From assembly GCA_013044465.1 (NCBI GenBank), contig JABEUL010000090.1, positions 1 through 14,938 on the forward strand: 14,938 bases of DNA, read 5' to 3'. The position numbers were made by a program, and so were the translations under genes. Below, one piece after another: positions 7,396 to 13,771 of this stretch. The first letter of the stretch is position 1. Every line of letters begins with the position of its first letter. Under the pieces are notes generated by a model. It made no database searches. It was not told the origin of the DNA and saw only the letters and a list, made by a program, of their open reading frames with translations. Source of the stretch: Acidimicrobiales bacterium. Its GTDB lineage: Bacteria > Actinomycetota > Acidimicrobiia > Acidimicrobiales > JABEUL01.

Positions 7396-8694
7396 TCAAA
7401 AAAGACCATCTGAGCTAATTGTCAGCTTGCCACCCAAATAAGGCGAAAGGCACTTTGGGAGGAGAATCGAACCATCTTTTTGGCGACCCGATTCGATAAT
7501 GGCGGCCCAAATCCTGGGCCAAGCCAAAGCCGATCCATTTAAAGTATTGACGAATTCAATTGAGTTGCCATTTGTCTTTCTGTATCGAATGTTTGCTCTT
7601 CTTGCCTGGTAGTCGCCGAACCAAGATACTGAAGAAACTTCAAGCCACTGGTCGCATCCCGGCGCATAAACCTCAATATCAAAGGTTCTCCTTGAAGATG
7701 CACCGAGGTCACCAGTGCACAAATCCAAAATTCTATAGGTGAGGCCAAGCGCCTGGACTAGTTTTTCCGCTCTATCCAGCAGTTCCATATGGATAGAATT
7801 TGCTTGATCCGATGTGGCATATGAAAGAATCTCGACCTTGTCGAACTCATGGACTCTTAAAAGCCCCCTCGTATCTCTTCCAGCTGCACCTGCTTCTCTT
7901 CTGAAGCATGCAGTGACTGCGGTCATTCGAATGGGAAGCTCAGACTCCTTTAAGATTGAGTCTCTGGCGATTGAAGTTAGTGGAACTTCAGCCGTAGGAA
8001 TAGCCCAAAGATCGTCGCGCTCCATGTGGTATGCCTCATCTGAGAACTTTGGTAGGTGACCTGTTGAGCGCATTGTTTCGCTTCGCACAAATGTTGGAGG
8101 ACGAATTTCTTCAAATGCATCCGAGTGCGCATCGAGCGCGAAGCTAGTAAGGGCACGAATTAGCTTTGCTCCAGCTCCTCTAAATAGCGGGAACATTGAA
8201 CCAGAAAGTTTTGCTCCGCTTTCCAGATCTAAGATATTTAACTCCGAGCCAATTTCCCAGTGTGGAACTCTTTGAAAATCCCGCCAGGCATCAAAATCGC
8301 TAGGAGTCCAAGATCTGACCAAAACGTTATCTTTTTCATCTTTTCCCACAGGGCATTCAGGGGCTGGAATATTTGGCGTTACCAATAAAGCCTGTCTTGT
8401 GGCAGAAGCTGCCTTGTCTGCCTGGGCTATGAGCTGAGATGCCACTTCGCCTAATTCACGGCTTTGGCTTTGGAGCGCTTGGGCCTCTTCGTCACGACCC
8501 TCCCTTTTTAGCTTCGCAACCTCACCTGATAGCTGCTTGATTTTTGCTCGAGCTTGATCTGCCTGGATATTTAGCTCTCTTTGCTTTTTGTCGAGTTCAA
8601 TAATCGCCTCTAATTCTGCTCTGTCAATCCCCCTTTTTGAAAGGGCAGCAATTGTGGATTCGGGGTCTGAACGTAAAAGGCGAATATCGATCAT
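7396..8694 (-). CDS. serS: Seryl-tRNA synthetase
   Basis: Class II synthetase that charges tRNA-Ser (and tRNA-Sec where present) with serine in the cytoplasm. 432 residues, normal full length. The N-terminal tRNA-binding coiled-coil arm occupies about 30-100, rich in charged heptads (KKQREL, ARAKIKQL, EVAKLKREG). The catalytic core carries the serine-pocket motif TAEVPLT (234-240), motif 2 (FRREAGAAGRDTRGLLRVHEF, near 264-284) and motif 3 (NGSALAWPRIWAAI, 386-399). It starts at ATG 8694, 17 bases after the TlpA-like gene, with no clear ribosome site, and is likely co-transcribed with ctaB and that gene. Motif 3 has WP where many SerRS have VG, but the arginine (394) is kept; I take this as lineage variation. 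Confidence 0.97.
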   Translation of the reverse strand: MIDIRLLRSDPESTIAALSKRGIDRAELEAIIELDKKQRELNIQADQARAKIKQLSGEVAKLKREGRDEEAQALQSQSRELGEVASQLIAQADKAASATRQALLVTPNIPAPECPVGKDEKDNVLVRSWTPSDFDAWRDFQRVPHWEIGSELNILDLESGAKLSGSMFPLFRGAGAKLIRALTSFALDAHSDAFEEIRPPTFVRSETMRSTGHLPKFSDEAYHMERDDLWAIPTAEVPLTSIARDSILKESELPIRMTAVTACFRREAGAAGRDTRGLLRVHEFDKVEILSYATSDQANSIHMELLDRAEKLVQALGLTYRILDLCTGDLGASSRRTFDIEVYAPGCDQWLEVSSVSWFGDYQARRANIRYRKTNGNSIEFVNTLNGSALAWPRIWAAIIESGRQKDGSILLPKCLSPYLGGKLTISSDGLF

Positions 8695-8711
8695 TATTGT
8701 TTAAAAGTAGC

Positions 8712-9302
8712 TCAACTTTGAGGCTTAAGTGGCAAACCACCCATTTTGGTAATTTCTGAGGAAAGTTGGCTGAAAGTCAATGCTCCAAGGTACTTTGCAG
8801 TAACTGTGCCATTTTTCGATATAAAGACGCTGTAAGGAAGCCCTCTTAGGGCATATAAGCTCCCCGACACTTCTTGGTTTGGGTCACTTCCGACCAAGAA
8901 ATTAGCATGATCTTGATTCAAAAGAGATATTGCCGAATTTAGGGAGTCCCCAGAATCAATTCCTAATATCGAAATTCTTCCTTTTTCAGTTTTAGCTGCA
9001 CTTGCAAGAAGTGGCAACTCCGTACGACACTCGGTGCACCATGACGCAAAGAAACTAAGTATTACCGGTTGACCTTTAAGTGATTGGAGAGATATGTTGC
9101 CACTTTTTTTTGGTGTGTTTTGATAGTCGACAATTGGAAGGGTAAAATTAGGCGCCAGAGAGCCAATAGAGGGACCTTGACCATTTCCAATTGAAAAAGA
9201 GGAGATGTTAGAACTATTTGAATTTGCCGAGATGACAGCTACTATGGCAATTAGTAGAAGTGCAAGGGTTGAGACAATTAAAGCCAGCCTTTTAGGATTC
9301 AT
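8712..9302 (-). CDS. Membrane-anchored TlpA/ResA-like thioredoxin
   Basis: 196 residues. An N-terminal membrane anchor (about 5-25) is followed by a thioredoxin/AhpC-TSA fold facing outside: APNFTLPIVD (50-59), the redox-active site FFASWCTECRTELPLL with Cys89/Cys92, and the later LRGLPYSVFI stretch that supplies the cis-proline. The length and anchor match TlpA/ResA/CcmG-type disulfide reductases used in cytochrome c or cytochrome oxidase maturation. Its position 3 bases after ctaB and opposite ctaA supports a role in assembling a heme-copper oxidase, for example keeping CuA cysteines or an apocytochrome CXXCH reduced; this is inference from context. No strong ribosome site precedes ATG 9302, so coupling to ctaB translation is likely. 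Confidence 0.88.
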   Translation of the reverse strand: MNPKRLALIVSTLALLLIAIVAVISANSNSSNISSFSIGNGQGPSIGSLAPNFTLPIVDYQNTPKKSGNISLQSLKGQPVILSFFASWCTECRTELPLLASAAKTEKGRISILGIDSGDSLNSAISLLNQDHANFLVGSDPNQEVSGSLYALRGLPYSVFISKNGTVTAKYLGALTFSQLSSEITKMGGLPLKPQS

Positions 9303-9305
9303 TAC

Positions 9306-10223
9306 TTAAGGATGGTGAACCAAAATGTCAAGGGCAATAGCGCCAAATAAAGCCGTCAAATATGTAATTGAGTACTTAAATAGGTTCATGGCGACTTTGG
9401 GAGTGGGTTTTTGTAGCAGTCTTATTGCAAGTAGTAAAAATCCAAGTCCAGACACTGAAGCAATAATTCCATATATCCAGCTCAGATGAGACCCAGGAAT
9501 CAACAAAACACTTAGCACCACCACTGCCACTGTATAGATAAGTATCTCGACCCCGGTTCTCTTTAGCGACTTCACTGACGGGAGCATGGGAACCTTGGCA
9601 GCGGCATAGTCTTCCTTGTACTTGACAGCCAGTGCCCAAAAATGTGGAGGAGTCCAAAGAAAAATAACTAGAGCGAGCAGAATTGGGGTAAGTGTGAGAT
9701 TGTTGTTGACTGCAGACCAACCGACTAGCACCGGAACAGCTCCGGCAGCTCCCCCTATAACGATGTTCTGAGTCGAGTGACGCTTCAGCATGAGGGTATA
9801 GACAAAAACATAAAAAAGTGTGGCGCTAAGGGCCAAAAAAGCAGAAAGCAAATTAACGGTCAAAGCAAGTAGTGCAAATGCAGCAATCTCTAAGGCAACT
9901 GAAAACACCAAAGCTCCCGTAACAGAGACCACGCCAGTCACAAGCGGCCTGCCTTTAGTACGCTTCATAATGGCGTCAATATCACGATCGGCCACCATAT
10001 TGGCAGCGTTAGCGCCTCCTGCGGCAAGTGTTCCTCCCACAACGGTCAAAATTATTAGCCCAACTGAGGGCATTCCATTTTTGGCGAGTATCATCGTCGG
10101 AACAGTCGTCACGAGAAGCAATTCGATGATTCTTGGCTTTGTAAGGGCTATATAACCGCTCAACTTAGCCGGAATTTTAAATTTGTCGAAGTCAGACACA
10201 CGCTCAATAGCGATCGAGGCCAT
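9306..10223 (-). CDS. ctaB: Protoheme IX farnesyltransferase (heme O synthase)
   Basis: Integral membrane UbiA-family prenyltransferase that adds a farnesyl group to heme B, making heme O, the first step toward heme A for aa3-type oxidases. 305 residues, usual length. Diagnostic motifs: LTKPRIIELLL (27-37), the aspartate-rich prenyl-diphosphate site NMVADRDIDAIMKRTKGRPL (75-94; Asn75, Asp79, Asp83), GGAAGAVPVLVGW (157-169), WTPPHFWALA (190-199) and YKEDYAAAKVPMLP (202-215), the second metal-binding motif. Multiple hydrophobic helices fill the rest. It starts at ATG 10223 and is the first gene of the leftward run ctaB-tlpA-serS-lipoprotein. A promoter candidate directly abuts the start codon, so the mRNA may be leaderless. 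The partner enzyme CtaA is transcribed divergently from 10311. Confidence 0.97.
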   Translation of the reverse strand: MASIAIERVSDFDKFKIPAKLSGYIALTKPRIIELLLVTTVPTMILAKNGMPSVGLIILTVVGGTLAAGGANAANMVADRDIDAIMKRTKGRPLVTGVVSVTGALVFSVALEIAAFALLALTVNLLSAFLALSATLFYVFVYTLMLKRHSTQNIVIGGAAGAVPVLVGWSAVNNNLTLTPILLALVIFLWTPPHFWALAVKYKEDYAAAKVPMLPSVKSLKRTGVEILIYTVAVVVLSVLLIPGSHLSWIYGIIASVSGLGFLLLAIRLLQKPTPKVAMNLFKYSITYLTALFGAIALDILVHHP

Positions 10224-10229
10224 TTATCT

Positions 10230-10257
10230 ATTCTAGGGACAATTTAGCTCTTGTAAA
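10230..10257 (-). promoter_or_regulatory. Candidate ctaB promoter (possibly leaderless transcript)
   Basis: Minus strand: TTTACA (10257-10252), 16-base spacer, TAGAAT (10235-10230). The -10 box ends only 6 bases before the ATG at 10223, so the start of transcription would fall at or next to the start codon. No ribosome site precedes the ATG, which agrees with a leaderless message, common in actinobacteria. Confidence 0.45.
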
Positions 10258-10296
10258 ACGCGGGAAGTTTTGGCACACCATAGTTCCCTCGTCTTC

Positions 10297-10302
10297 TACA
10301 CT
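10297..10302 (+). promoter_or_regulatory. Candidate -10 box of the ctaA promoter
   Basis: TACACT lies 8 bases before the GTG start of ctaA at 10311. Transcription from it would begin at about 10309-10311, again suggesting a leaderless mRNA; the region before GTG has no Shine-Dalgarno match. No good -35 box is seen (TTGGCA at 10270-10275 is too far, with a 21-base spacer), so support is weak. Confidence 0.3.
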
Positions 10303-10310
10303 TGAAATAG

Positions 10311-11264
10311 GTGATTACTAACCCGGAAGACGAAAAAGCCTTAAAAAAACTGCGATTGCTGGCCCTTTGGTCAACTAGATCGATAGTGCTCCTTGTGCTG
10401 ACTGGAGGCGCGGTAAGGCTGACCGGTTCGGGACTGGGATGTTGGGATTGGCCGACGTGCTCGAAAAACTCCTTTACAGCACCTATGCAATTCCACCCGA
10501 TGATAGAAGATACCAACCGATTTATCTCGACGGCAGCTTCGATTTTGCTTTTTGTCACATTTCTTGCTGCGCTTAGGGTTGGAAAGAAGCGAAAAGATCT
10601 AGTAATTCTCTCGGCCGCCTTATTTGGCGGGATCATTGCACAGGCCTTAATCGGAGGACTGGTAGTTTTTTCACATCTTTACCCACCTTTTGTGATGTTC
10701 CACTTTGTCCTAACACTTTTGATGCTTGCAAATGGAATAATTTTGCATCACAGATGTAGGTCACTCCCCGTCGAACCAGTCACCTTAGACCCTAAAGAGG
10801 CAGTGGCGAGTCGAAAGCGAGAAGTAAAAATTATGGCTCATTTAGCCATGACCTTGACAATGGTAGTGGTTGCCGTTGGCACGGCGGTATCTGGTGCCGG
10901 CCCCCATCCGGGATACCAAAATAGTAAGCGATTGCCTATTTCATTTGCCACAATTGCTGAAATTCATGCTGGATTGGTTTGGGCCCTCGTAGGTCTTTCC
11001 ATAGGTACCTATTTTGCTTATCGTATGGTTGGAGTGCCACAAAAGCTTCAAAAGTGGACTATGTATTTTGTTGAAGCACTTCTCGCACAGGGGGTAGTTG
11101 GGTATTCCCAGTATTGGCTGCATGATCCCGCTGCACTCGTTGAGATACACCTGTTGGGTGCTTCAATAGTTTTTTCTATCGCAGTGAAAATTCAGCTCGT
11201 ACTGATTGATTCGAATAATTCCTTACTTGATATTGGTCAAACACTTGAATCCCTCGTGTTTTAA
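10311..11264 (+). CDS. ctaA: Heme A synthase (CtaA/COX15 family)
   Basis: Eight-helix membrane enzyme that oxidizes the C8 methyl of heme O to the formyl of heme A. 317 residues. The first loop has GGAVRLTGSGLGCWDWPTC (32-50) with the Cys44/Cys50 pair, and GAGPHPG (195-201) marks the second half. Of the four positions that hold heme-ligand histidines in Bacillus subtilis CtaA, three are histidine here (His131, His219, His280). The first is Asn69, in IEDTNR, where B. subtilis has His next to the catalytic glutamate; Glu66 is kept. I recall actinobacterial homologues, including the mycobacterial one, also having EFGNR there, so this is probably lineage-typical. The start is GTG 10311 without a ribosome site. 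It is divergent from ctaB and lies 29 bases upstream of clpS. Confidence 0.93.
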   Translation: MITNPEDEKALKKLRLLALWSTRSIVLLVLTGGAVRLTGSGLGCWDWPTCSKNSFTAPMQFHPMIEDTNRFISTAASILLFVTFLAALRVGKKRKDLVILSAALFGGIIAQALIGGLVVFSHLYPPFVMFHFVLTLLMLANGIILHHRCRSLPVEPVTLDPKEAVASRKREVKIMAHLAMTLTMVVVAVGTAVSGAGPHPGYQNSKRLPISFATIAEIHAGLVWALVGLSIGTYFAYRMVGVPQKLQKWTMYFVEALLAQGVVGYSQYWLHDPAALVEIHLLGASIVFSIAVKIQLVLIDSNNSLLDIGQTLESLVF

Positions 11265-11293
11265 CTCAATCGTGTACTAGGAGAGTATGGGCT

Positions 11294-11614
11294 GTGGATA
11301 TATCAGGATCAGTGGTAGCACCAGAAACGACCCACCAGGATATAACGGATTCAGATACTTGGACCGATCAAAGACGAGATCTCCCTTGGCATGTAGTTGT
11401 TTGGGATGACCCAATTAATTTGATGGTCTATGTAACTTATGTTTTTCAAAAGTTGTTTAACTTTTCGAAGGAAAAGGCGCACAGATTGATGATGGAAGTT
11501 CACACCACAGGGAAAGCAATAGTAGCAACAGAATCACGTGAGAAAGCTGAATTAGATGTAATGCGTCTACATTCCCATGGGCTCTGGGCAACAATGGAGC
11601 AACAAGATGGCTAG
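11294..11614 (+). CDS. clpS: ATP-dependent Clp protease adaptor ClpS
   Basis: 106-residue adaptor that recognises N-degron substrates (bulky N-terminal residues) and delivers them to the ClpC or ClpA unfoldase with ClpP. A flexible N-terminus (1-28) leads to the core. Signature residues are WHVVVWDDPINLMVYV (32-47), with Asp38, Asp39, Asn42 and Met44 lining the substrate pocket, and MEVHTTGKA (67-75) with His70, followed by AELDVMRLHSHGL. The start is GTG 11294 with a good AGGAGAG ribosome site 8 bases upstream. It is the first gene of a tightly overlapping set: DUF2017 starts inside its last codons. This clpS-DUF2017 order is characteristic of actinobacteria. Confidence 0.94.
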   Translation: MDISGSVVAPETTHQDITDSDTWTDQRRDLPWHVVVWDDPINLMVYVTYVFQKLFNFSKEKAHRLMMEVHTTGKAIVATESREKAELDVMRLHSHGLWATMEQQDG

Positions 11615-12131
11615 TGGATATGAGGAGAGTCAATTAGAAGTAGTCACTCGAACAAGTGATGGGAAATACAAGCTACACCTTCCTGATGGACTAATGGAAC
11701 TTCTGGGTTTCGAGGCAAGAGAATTATCTGCCTTGCTTTCAGGACCGGATTCGAGCCACCCTAATTTGATGAGGCTTCATCCCCAAGCATCTCTGAATGA
11801 TTTCGAGTTAGCCAGTGAATTTAAGGCTTTGGCCGACTCTCAAATACTCGAATCCCATAAGGAGGCTCTTAAACTAATTGGAAAACATTCAAGTTCCTCT
11901 ATGCCAATGACTGGTGAGGAACTAGATCAATACTTAAGAGGTGTAAATGCCATCAGGCTTGCAATCGGTTCCGCCTTTGATATTTCTGATGAGACGGATT
12001 TCGACTTAGATCCTGATGACGAAGGTGCACAACCAGTGATTCTATACAGTGTTTTTACCTCGCTAGCTTCACTAATCACCGAAGCCTTACTTGAGGACTT
12101 CCCGGCAATTGAAAACGAAGATGCAACTTAA
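11607..12131 (+). CDS. DUF2017 family protein
   Basis: 174-residue soluble protein of unknown function, assigned to DUF2017 by its position directly after clpS and by its layout: a short beta-rich beginning (LEVVTRTSDGKYKLHLPDGLMELL), then mostly helical sequence, with the conserved-looking LDQYLRGVNAIRLAIGS stretch (about 119-135) and an acidic segment (DETDFDLDPDDEG). The start is ATG 11607, which has GGAG 7 bases upstream and overlaps clpS by 8 bases; the frame also has an ATG at 11577, deeper in clpS and less plausible. Overlap with both neighbours suggests coordinated translation with the Clp adaptor, so a role in protein turnover is a reasonable guess, not a demonstrated one. Confidence 0.85.
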   Translation: MASGYEESQLEVVTRTSDGKYKLHLPDGLMELLGFEARELSALLSGPDSSHPNLMRLHPQASLNDFELASEFKALADSQILESHKEALKLIGKHSSSSMPMTGEELDQYLRGVNAIRLAIGSAFDISDETDFDLDPDDEGAQPVILYSVFTSLASLITEALLEDFPAIENEDAT

Positions 12132-13389
12132 CGGCACAAGAATTCTCACTCTCATGGGTTCTGGTGAAACTAGCCCAACGATGGTTAAAACTCATCGGGA
12201 AGTTTTGGCGAAATTTGCGGGTGCCAAGACTAATTCAGTAATGCTGGGGACTCCGTTTCGTTTTCAAGAAAATGCTGAAGAACTTGGAGAGAGAAGTACT
12301 AATTACTTTAAAGTATCGCTGCAAGTGGAGATGAAAATTCTTGACTTGCCAATTCGTTATGACCAACTTAATAGCTCAGCGTTTTTTGAACAAGAAATGA
12401 TTTCGTCCCTCGTAAAATCCGATTTTATTTTCTCGGGTCCAGGCAGTCCAACATATGCACTGAAGAATTGGAAAAACACCGCGATCCCAAAAATCATCGA
12501 GGAAAAGCTAAAAAGTTACGGAGCCGTCACTTTTGCTTCGGCTGCCGCTCTGACACTAGGTGCCTACACGATCCCTATTTATGAGATATATAAAGTTGGG
12601 GAGGATCTTAGATGGGAAAAAGGACTTGGAATTACCAGTCTTGCTGGACTTAATTGTGCCGTAATTCCCCACTACGATAACGCTGAAGGCGGAACTCACG
12701 ACACAAGGTATTGCTACATGGGTGAGTCTCGTCTAAAAAAACTCGAGGAAATGCTAGAGAAGGATATTTTTATTCTTGGAATAGATGAACATAGCGCTTT
12801 GGTAATTGATATTGAAAGCGAAATGGCATTCGTAAATGGCCTTGGGGGAGTAACTCTAAGACATAATGGTCAAAGTTATCGCCTCGAAAAAGATTCATCC
12901 ATTAATCTGGACCAGCTAGTTGAAACTGCTTTAAACCTTGGCCACGGGCAAAAAGTTGATACAAAGAAACATAAGGCTGAAGATATAAATAGCTCAGACT
13001 TGCAAAGGACTGAGGGGAATCATGAAGAACTGAAGATCCAGGAGAGGGTTAAAAGGGCATTAGAAAATATAGATGTTGAAATACTTACAAGTTCAATTTT
13101 AGATCTCGAAGAAAAGATTTGTTCAACCCCAAGAAGTGACGAATACGAACTAATGCGAGCATTGCTTAGAGCCACGATAGTTGAATTAGGGGCACTTGCA
13201 GACAGTGATAATTATGATAAGAGCGAAGTTGTGGCTAGCTATGTTGAAATAATAATTGAAGCCAGAGATAGAGCGAGGAAAGACAAAAGATGGGAAGAAG
13301 CGGATATAATTCGTGACCAATTAGGTGAAATTGGAATTGAGCTTCAAGACAGCCACGAAACTTCTTCCTGGACCTTCAAGACACTATAG
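12121..13389 (+). CDS. Peptidase S51/class I amidotransferase-like domain fused to a CysRS-type C-terminal tail
   Basis: 422 residues from ATG 12121. Residues 1-245 look like a flavodoxin-fold peptidase S51/class I glutamine amidotransferase-like domain: LMGSGETSPTMV (11-22), FSGPGSPTYAL (104-114), and the elbow VTFASAAALTLGA (136-148), in which Ser140 sits where S51 peptidases carry the nucleophile; His184 (IPHYDNAEGGTHDTR) is a candidate partner. A charged linker (about 275-315) joins a helical C-terminal region. Its end (ARDRARKDKRWEEADIIRDQLGEIGIELQDS, 381-411, then SSW) closely resembles the last domain of cysteinyl-tRNA synthetase, which contacts the tRNA anticodon side. No HIGH or KMSKS synthetase core is present, so it cannot be a CysRS. 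Similar two-part proteins occur in actinobacteria as far as I recall; their function is unknown. It overlaps DUF2017 by 11 bases and has only a weak ribosome site. Confidence 0.8.
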   Translation: MQLNGTRILTLMGSGETSPTMVKTHREVLAKFAGAKTNSVMLGTPFRFQENAEELGERSTNYFKVSLQVEMKILDLPIRYDQLNSSAFFEQEMISSLVKSDFIFSGPGSPTYALKNWKNTAIPKIIEEKLKSYGAVTFASAAALTLGAYTIPIYEIYKVGEDLRWEKGLGITSLAGLNCAVIPHYDNAEGGTHDTRYCYMGESRLKKLEEMLEKDIFILGIDEHSALVIDIESEMAFVNGLGGVTLRHNGQSYRLEKDSSINLDQLVETALNLGHGQKVDTKKHKAEDINSSDLQRTEGNHEELKIQERVKRALENIDVEILTSSILDLEEKICSTPRSDEYELMRALLRATIVELGALADSDNYDKSEVVASYVEIIIEARDRARKDKRWEEADIIRDQLGEIGIELQDSHETSSWTFKTL

Positions 13390-13434
13390 AATTCATAGTT
13401 GTCCTGAACATGGACGGGCAGAAGTCCTCACTGT

Positions 13435-13539
13435 ATGAAATGCAAAATTTGCAGTTTAAATTCTTCATTCAAGAAACTTAAAGTTGACTCGTGGACTTAC
13501 GCTATTAACCCTATAAATGGTTGTAACCAGGAGAAATAA
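13435..13539 (+). pseudogene. Small reading frame, possible decayed remnant of a Gp37/Gp68 (DUF5131)-like N-terminus
   Basis: This is the only coding hint in the 200-base gap between the CysRS-tail gene and the tRNA. ATG 13435 opens 34 codons: it begins MKCKIC, and its second half (VDSWTYAINPINGCN, 17-31) resembles the WTxxTWNPVTGC start of phage-type Gp37/Gp68 (DUF5131) radical-SAM-like proteins. It stops at TAA 13537. One base further along the frame shifts and reads ASGMECYI, which would sit where such proteins have a GCxxCYA cluster, so a decayed gene start is possible. The resemblance is short and the ribosome site is poor. It may equally be chance in AT-rich spacer. The rest of the gap shows no convincing promoter or terminator. 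Confidence 0.22.
13455..13482. other. AT-rich inverted repeat upstream of tRNA-Glu
   Basis: TTTAA (13455-13459) pairs with TTAAA (13478-13482), and TTCTT (13461-13465) with AAGAA (13471-13475), around a 5-base loop, with a small unpaired bulge between the two stems. No T run follows, so it is a poor terminator candidate. TTGACT (13484-13489) directly after it could be a -35 box for the tRNA, but no matching -10 lies at 16-18 bases. Confidence 0.25.
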
Positions 13540-13589
13540 AGCCTCCGGCATGGAGTGCTATATTTAATAGTTCCTAATAAACTTTTCTA

Positions 13590-13662
13590 GCCCCCATCGT
13601 CTAGCGGCCTAGGACGCCACCCTTTCAAGGTGGTAGCACGGGTTCGAATCCCGTTGGGGGTG
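13590..13662 (+). tRNA. tRNA-Glu, anticodon TTC
   Basis: A complete 73-base cloverleaf. The acceptor strands are GCCCCCA (13590-13596) and TGGGGGT (13655-13661) with a terminal G-U pair and discriminator G13662. The anticodon stem is CCACC/GGTGG (13617-13621 and 13629-13633) around the loop CTTTCAA, with anticodon TTC at 13624-13626. The T arm is CGGGTTCGAATCCCG. CCA is not encoded (GCT follows the acceptor stem), so it must be added after transcription. It reads GAA/GAG codons. The gene is intact, although an integrase gene begins 109 bases downstream, as expected when an element integrates into a tRNA 3' end and restores it. Confidence 0.96.
13641..13662 (+). other. Probable attachment site core (tRNA-Glu 3' end) of an integrated element
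   Basis: The T arm and 3' acceptor strand of tRNA-Glu directly precede a same-strand tyrosine integrase. Tyrosine integrases of actinobacterial elements commonly use the 3' part of a tRNA gene as attB and leave a direct copy at the far end of the element. The true core may extend further 5' or 3'. I find no second copy elsewhere in the window, so the far junction must lie to the right. The assignment is by context only. Confidence 0.45.
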
Positions 13663-13729
13663 CTCAAATAAGTGCTGGTAGATGACTATATTTAGCGCTC
13701 CTTTCATTTAAGTGGTATGCTTCTTTAAG

Positions 13730-13753
13730 AAAAACCCAACAAAAAACCCAACA
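13730..13753. repeat. Perfect tandem 12-base direct repeat upstream of the integrase
   Basis: AAAAACCCAACA occurs twice, back to back, at 13730-13741 and 13742-13753, with no mismatch. It lies between the tRNA end and the integrase ribosome site. Position and form fit arm-type binding sites for the integrase N-terminal domain, or a site for an excisionase or regulator that controls integrase expression. No further copy was noticed in the window. Confidence 0.85.
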
Positions 13754-13759
13754 TTGATC

Positions 13760-13764
13760 GGAGG
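13760..13764 (+). promoter_or_regulatory. Consensus ribosome binding site of the integrase
   Basis: GGAGG followed by 7 bases and ATG 13772. It fixes the integrase start and is the strongest Shine-Dalgarno in the window; most neighbouring chromosomal genes have weak sites or rely on overlap with the preceding gene. The difference fits foreign origin. Confidence 0.8.
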
Positions 13765-13771
13765 AAGAAAC

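Noticed and set aside
10515..10520. Asn69 in CtaA where Bacillus subtilis has a heme-ligand histidine.
   Set aside because: I recall actinobacterial CtaA proteins, including the mycobacterial one, having EFGNR at this position; Glu66 and the other three histidines are present, so it is probably a lineage trait and not a defect.
12121..13389. Calling this gene cysS because of its C-terminus.
   Set aside because: The synthetase core motifs (HIGH, KMSKS) and the zinc-binding cysteines are absent; only the terminal domain resembles CysRS.
13390..13408. Weak hairpin GTCC/GGAC just after the CysRS-tail gene as a terminator.
   Set aside because: It has only a four-base stem and no following T run.
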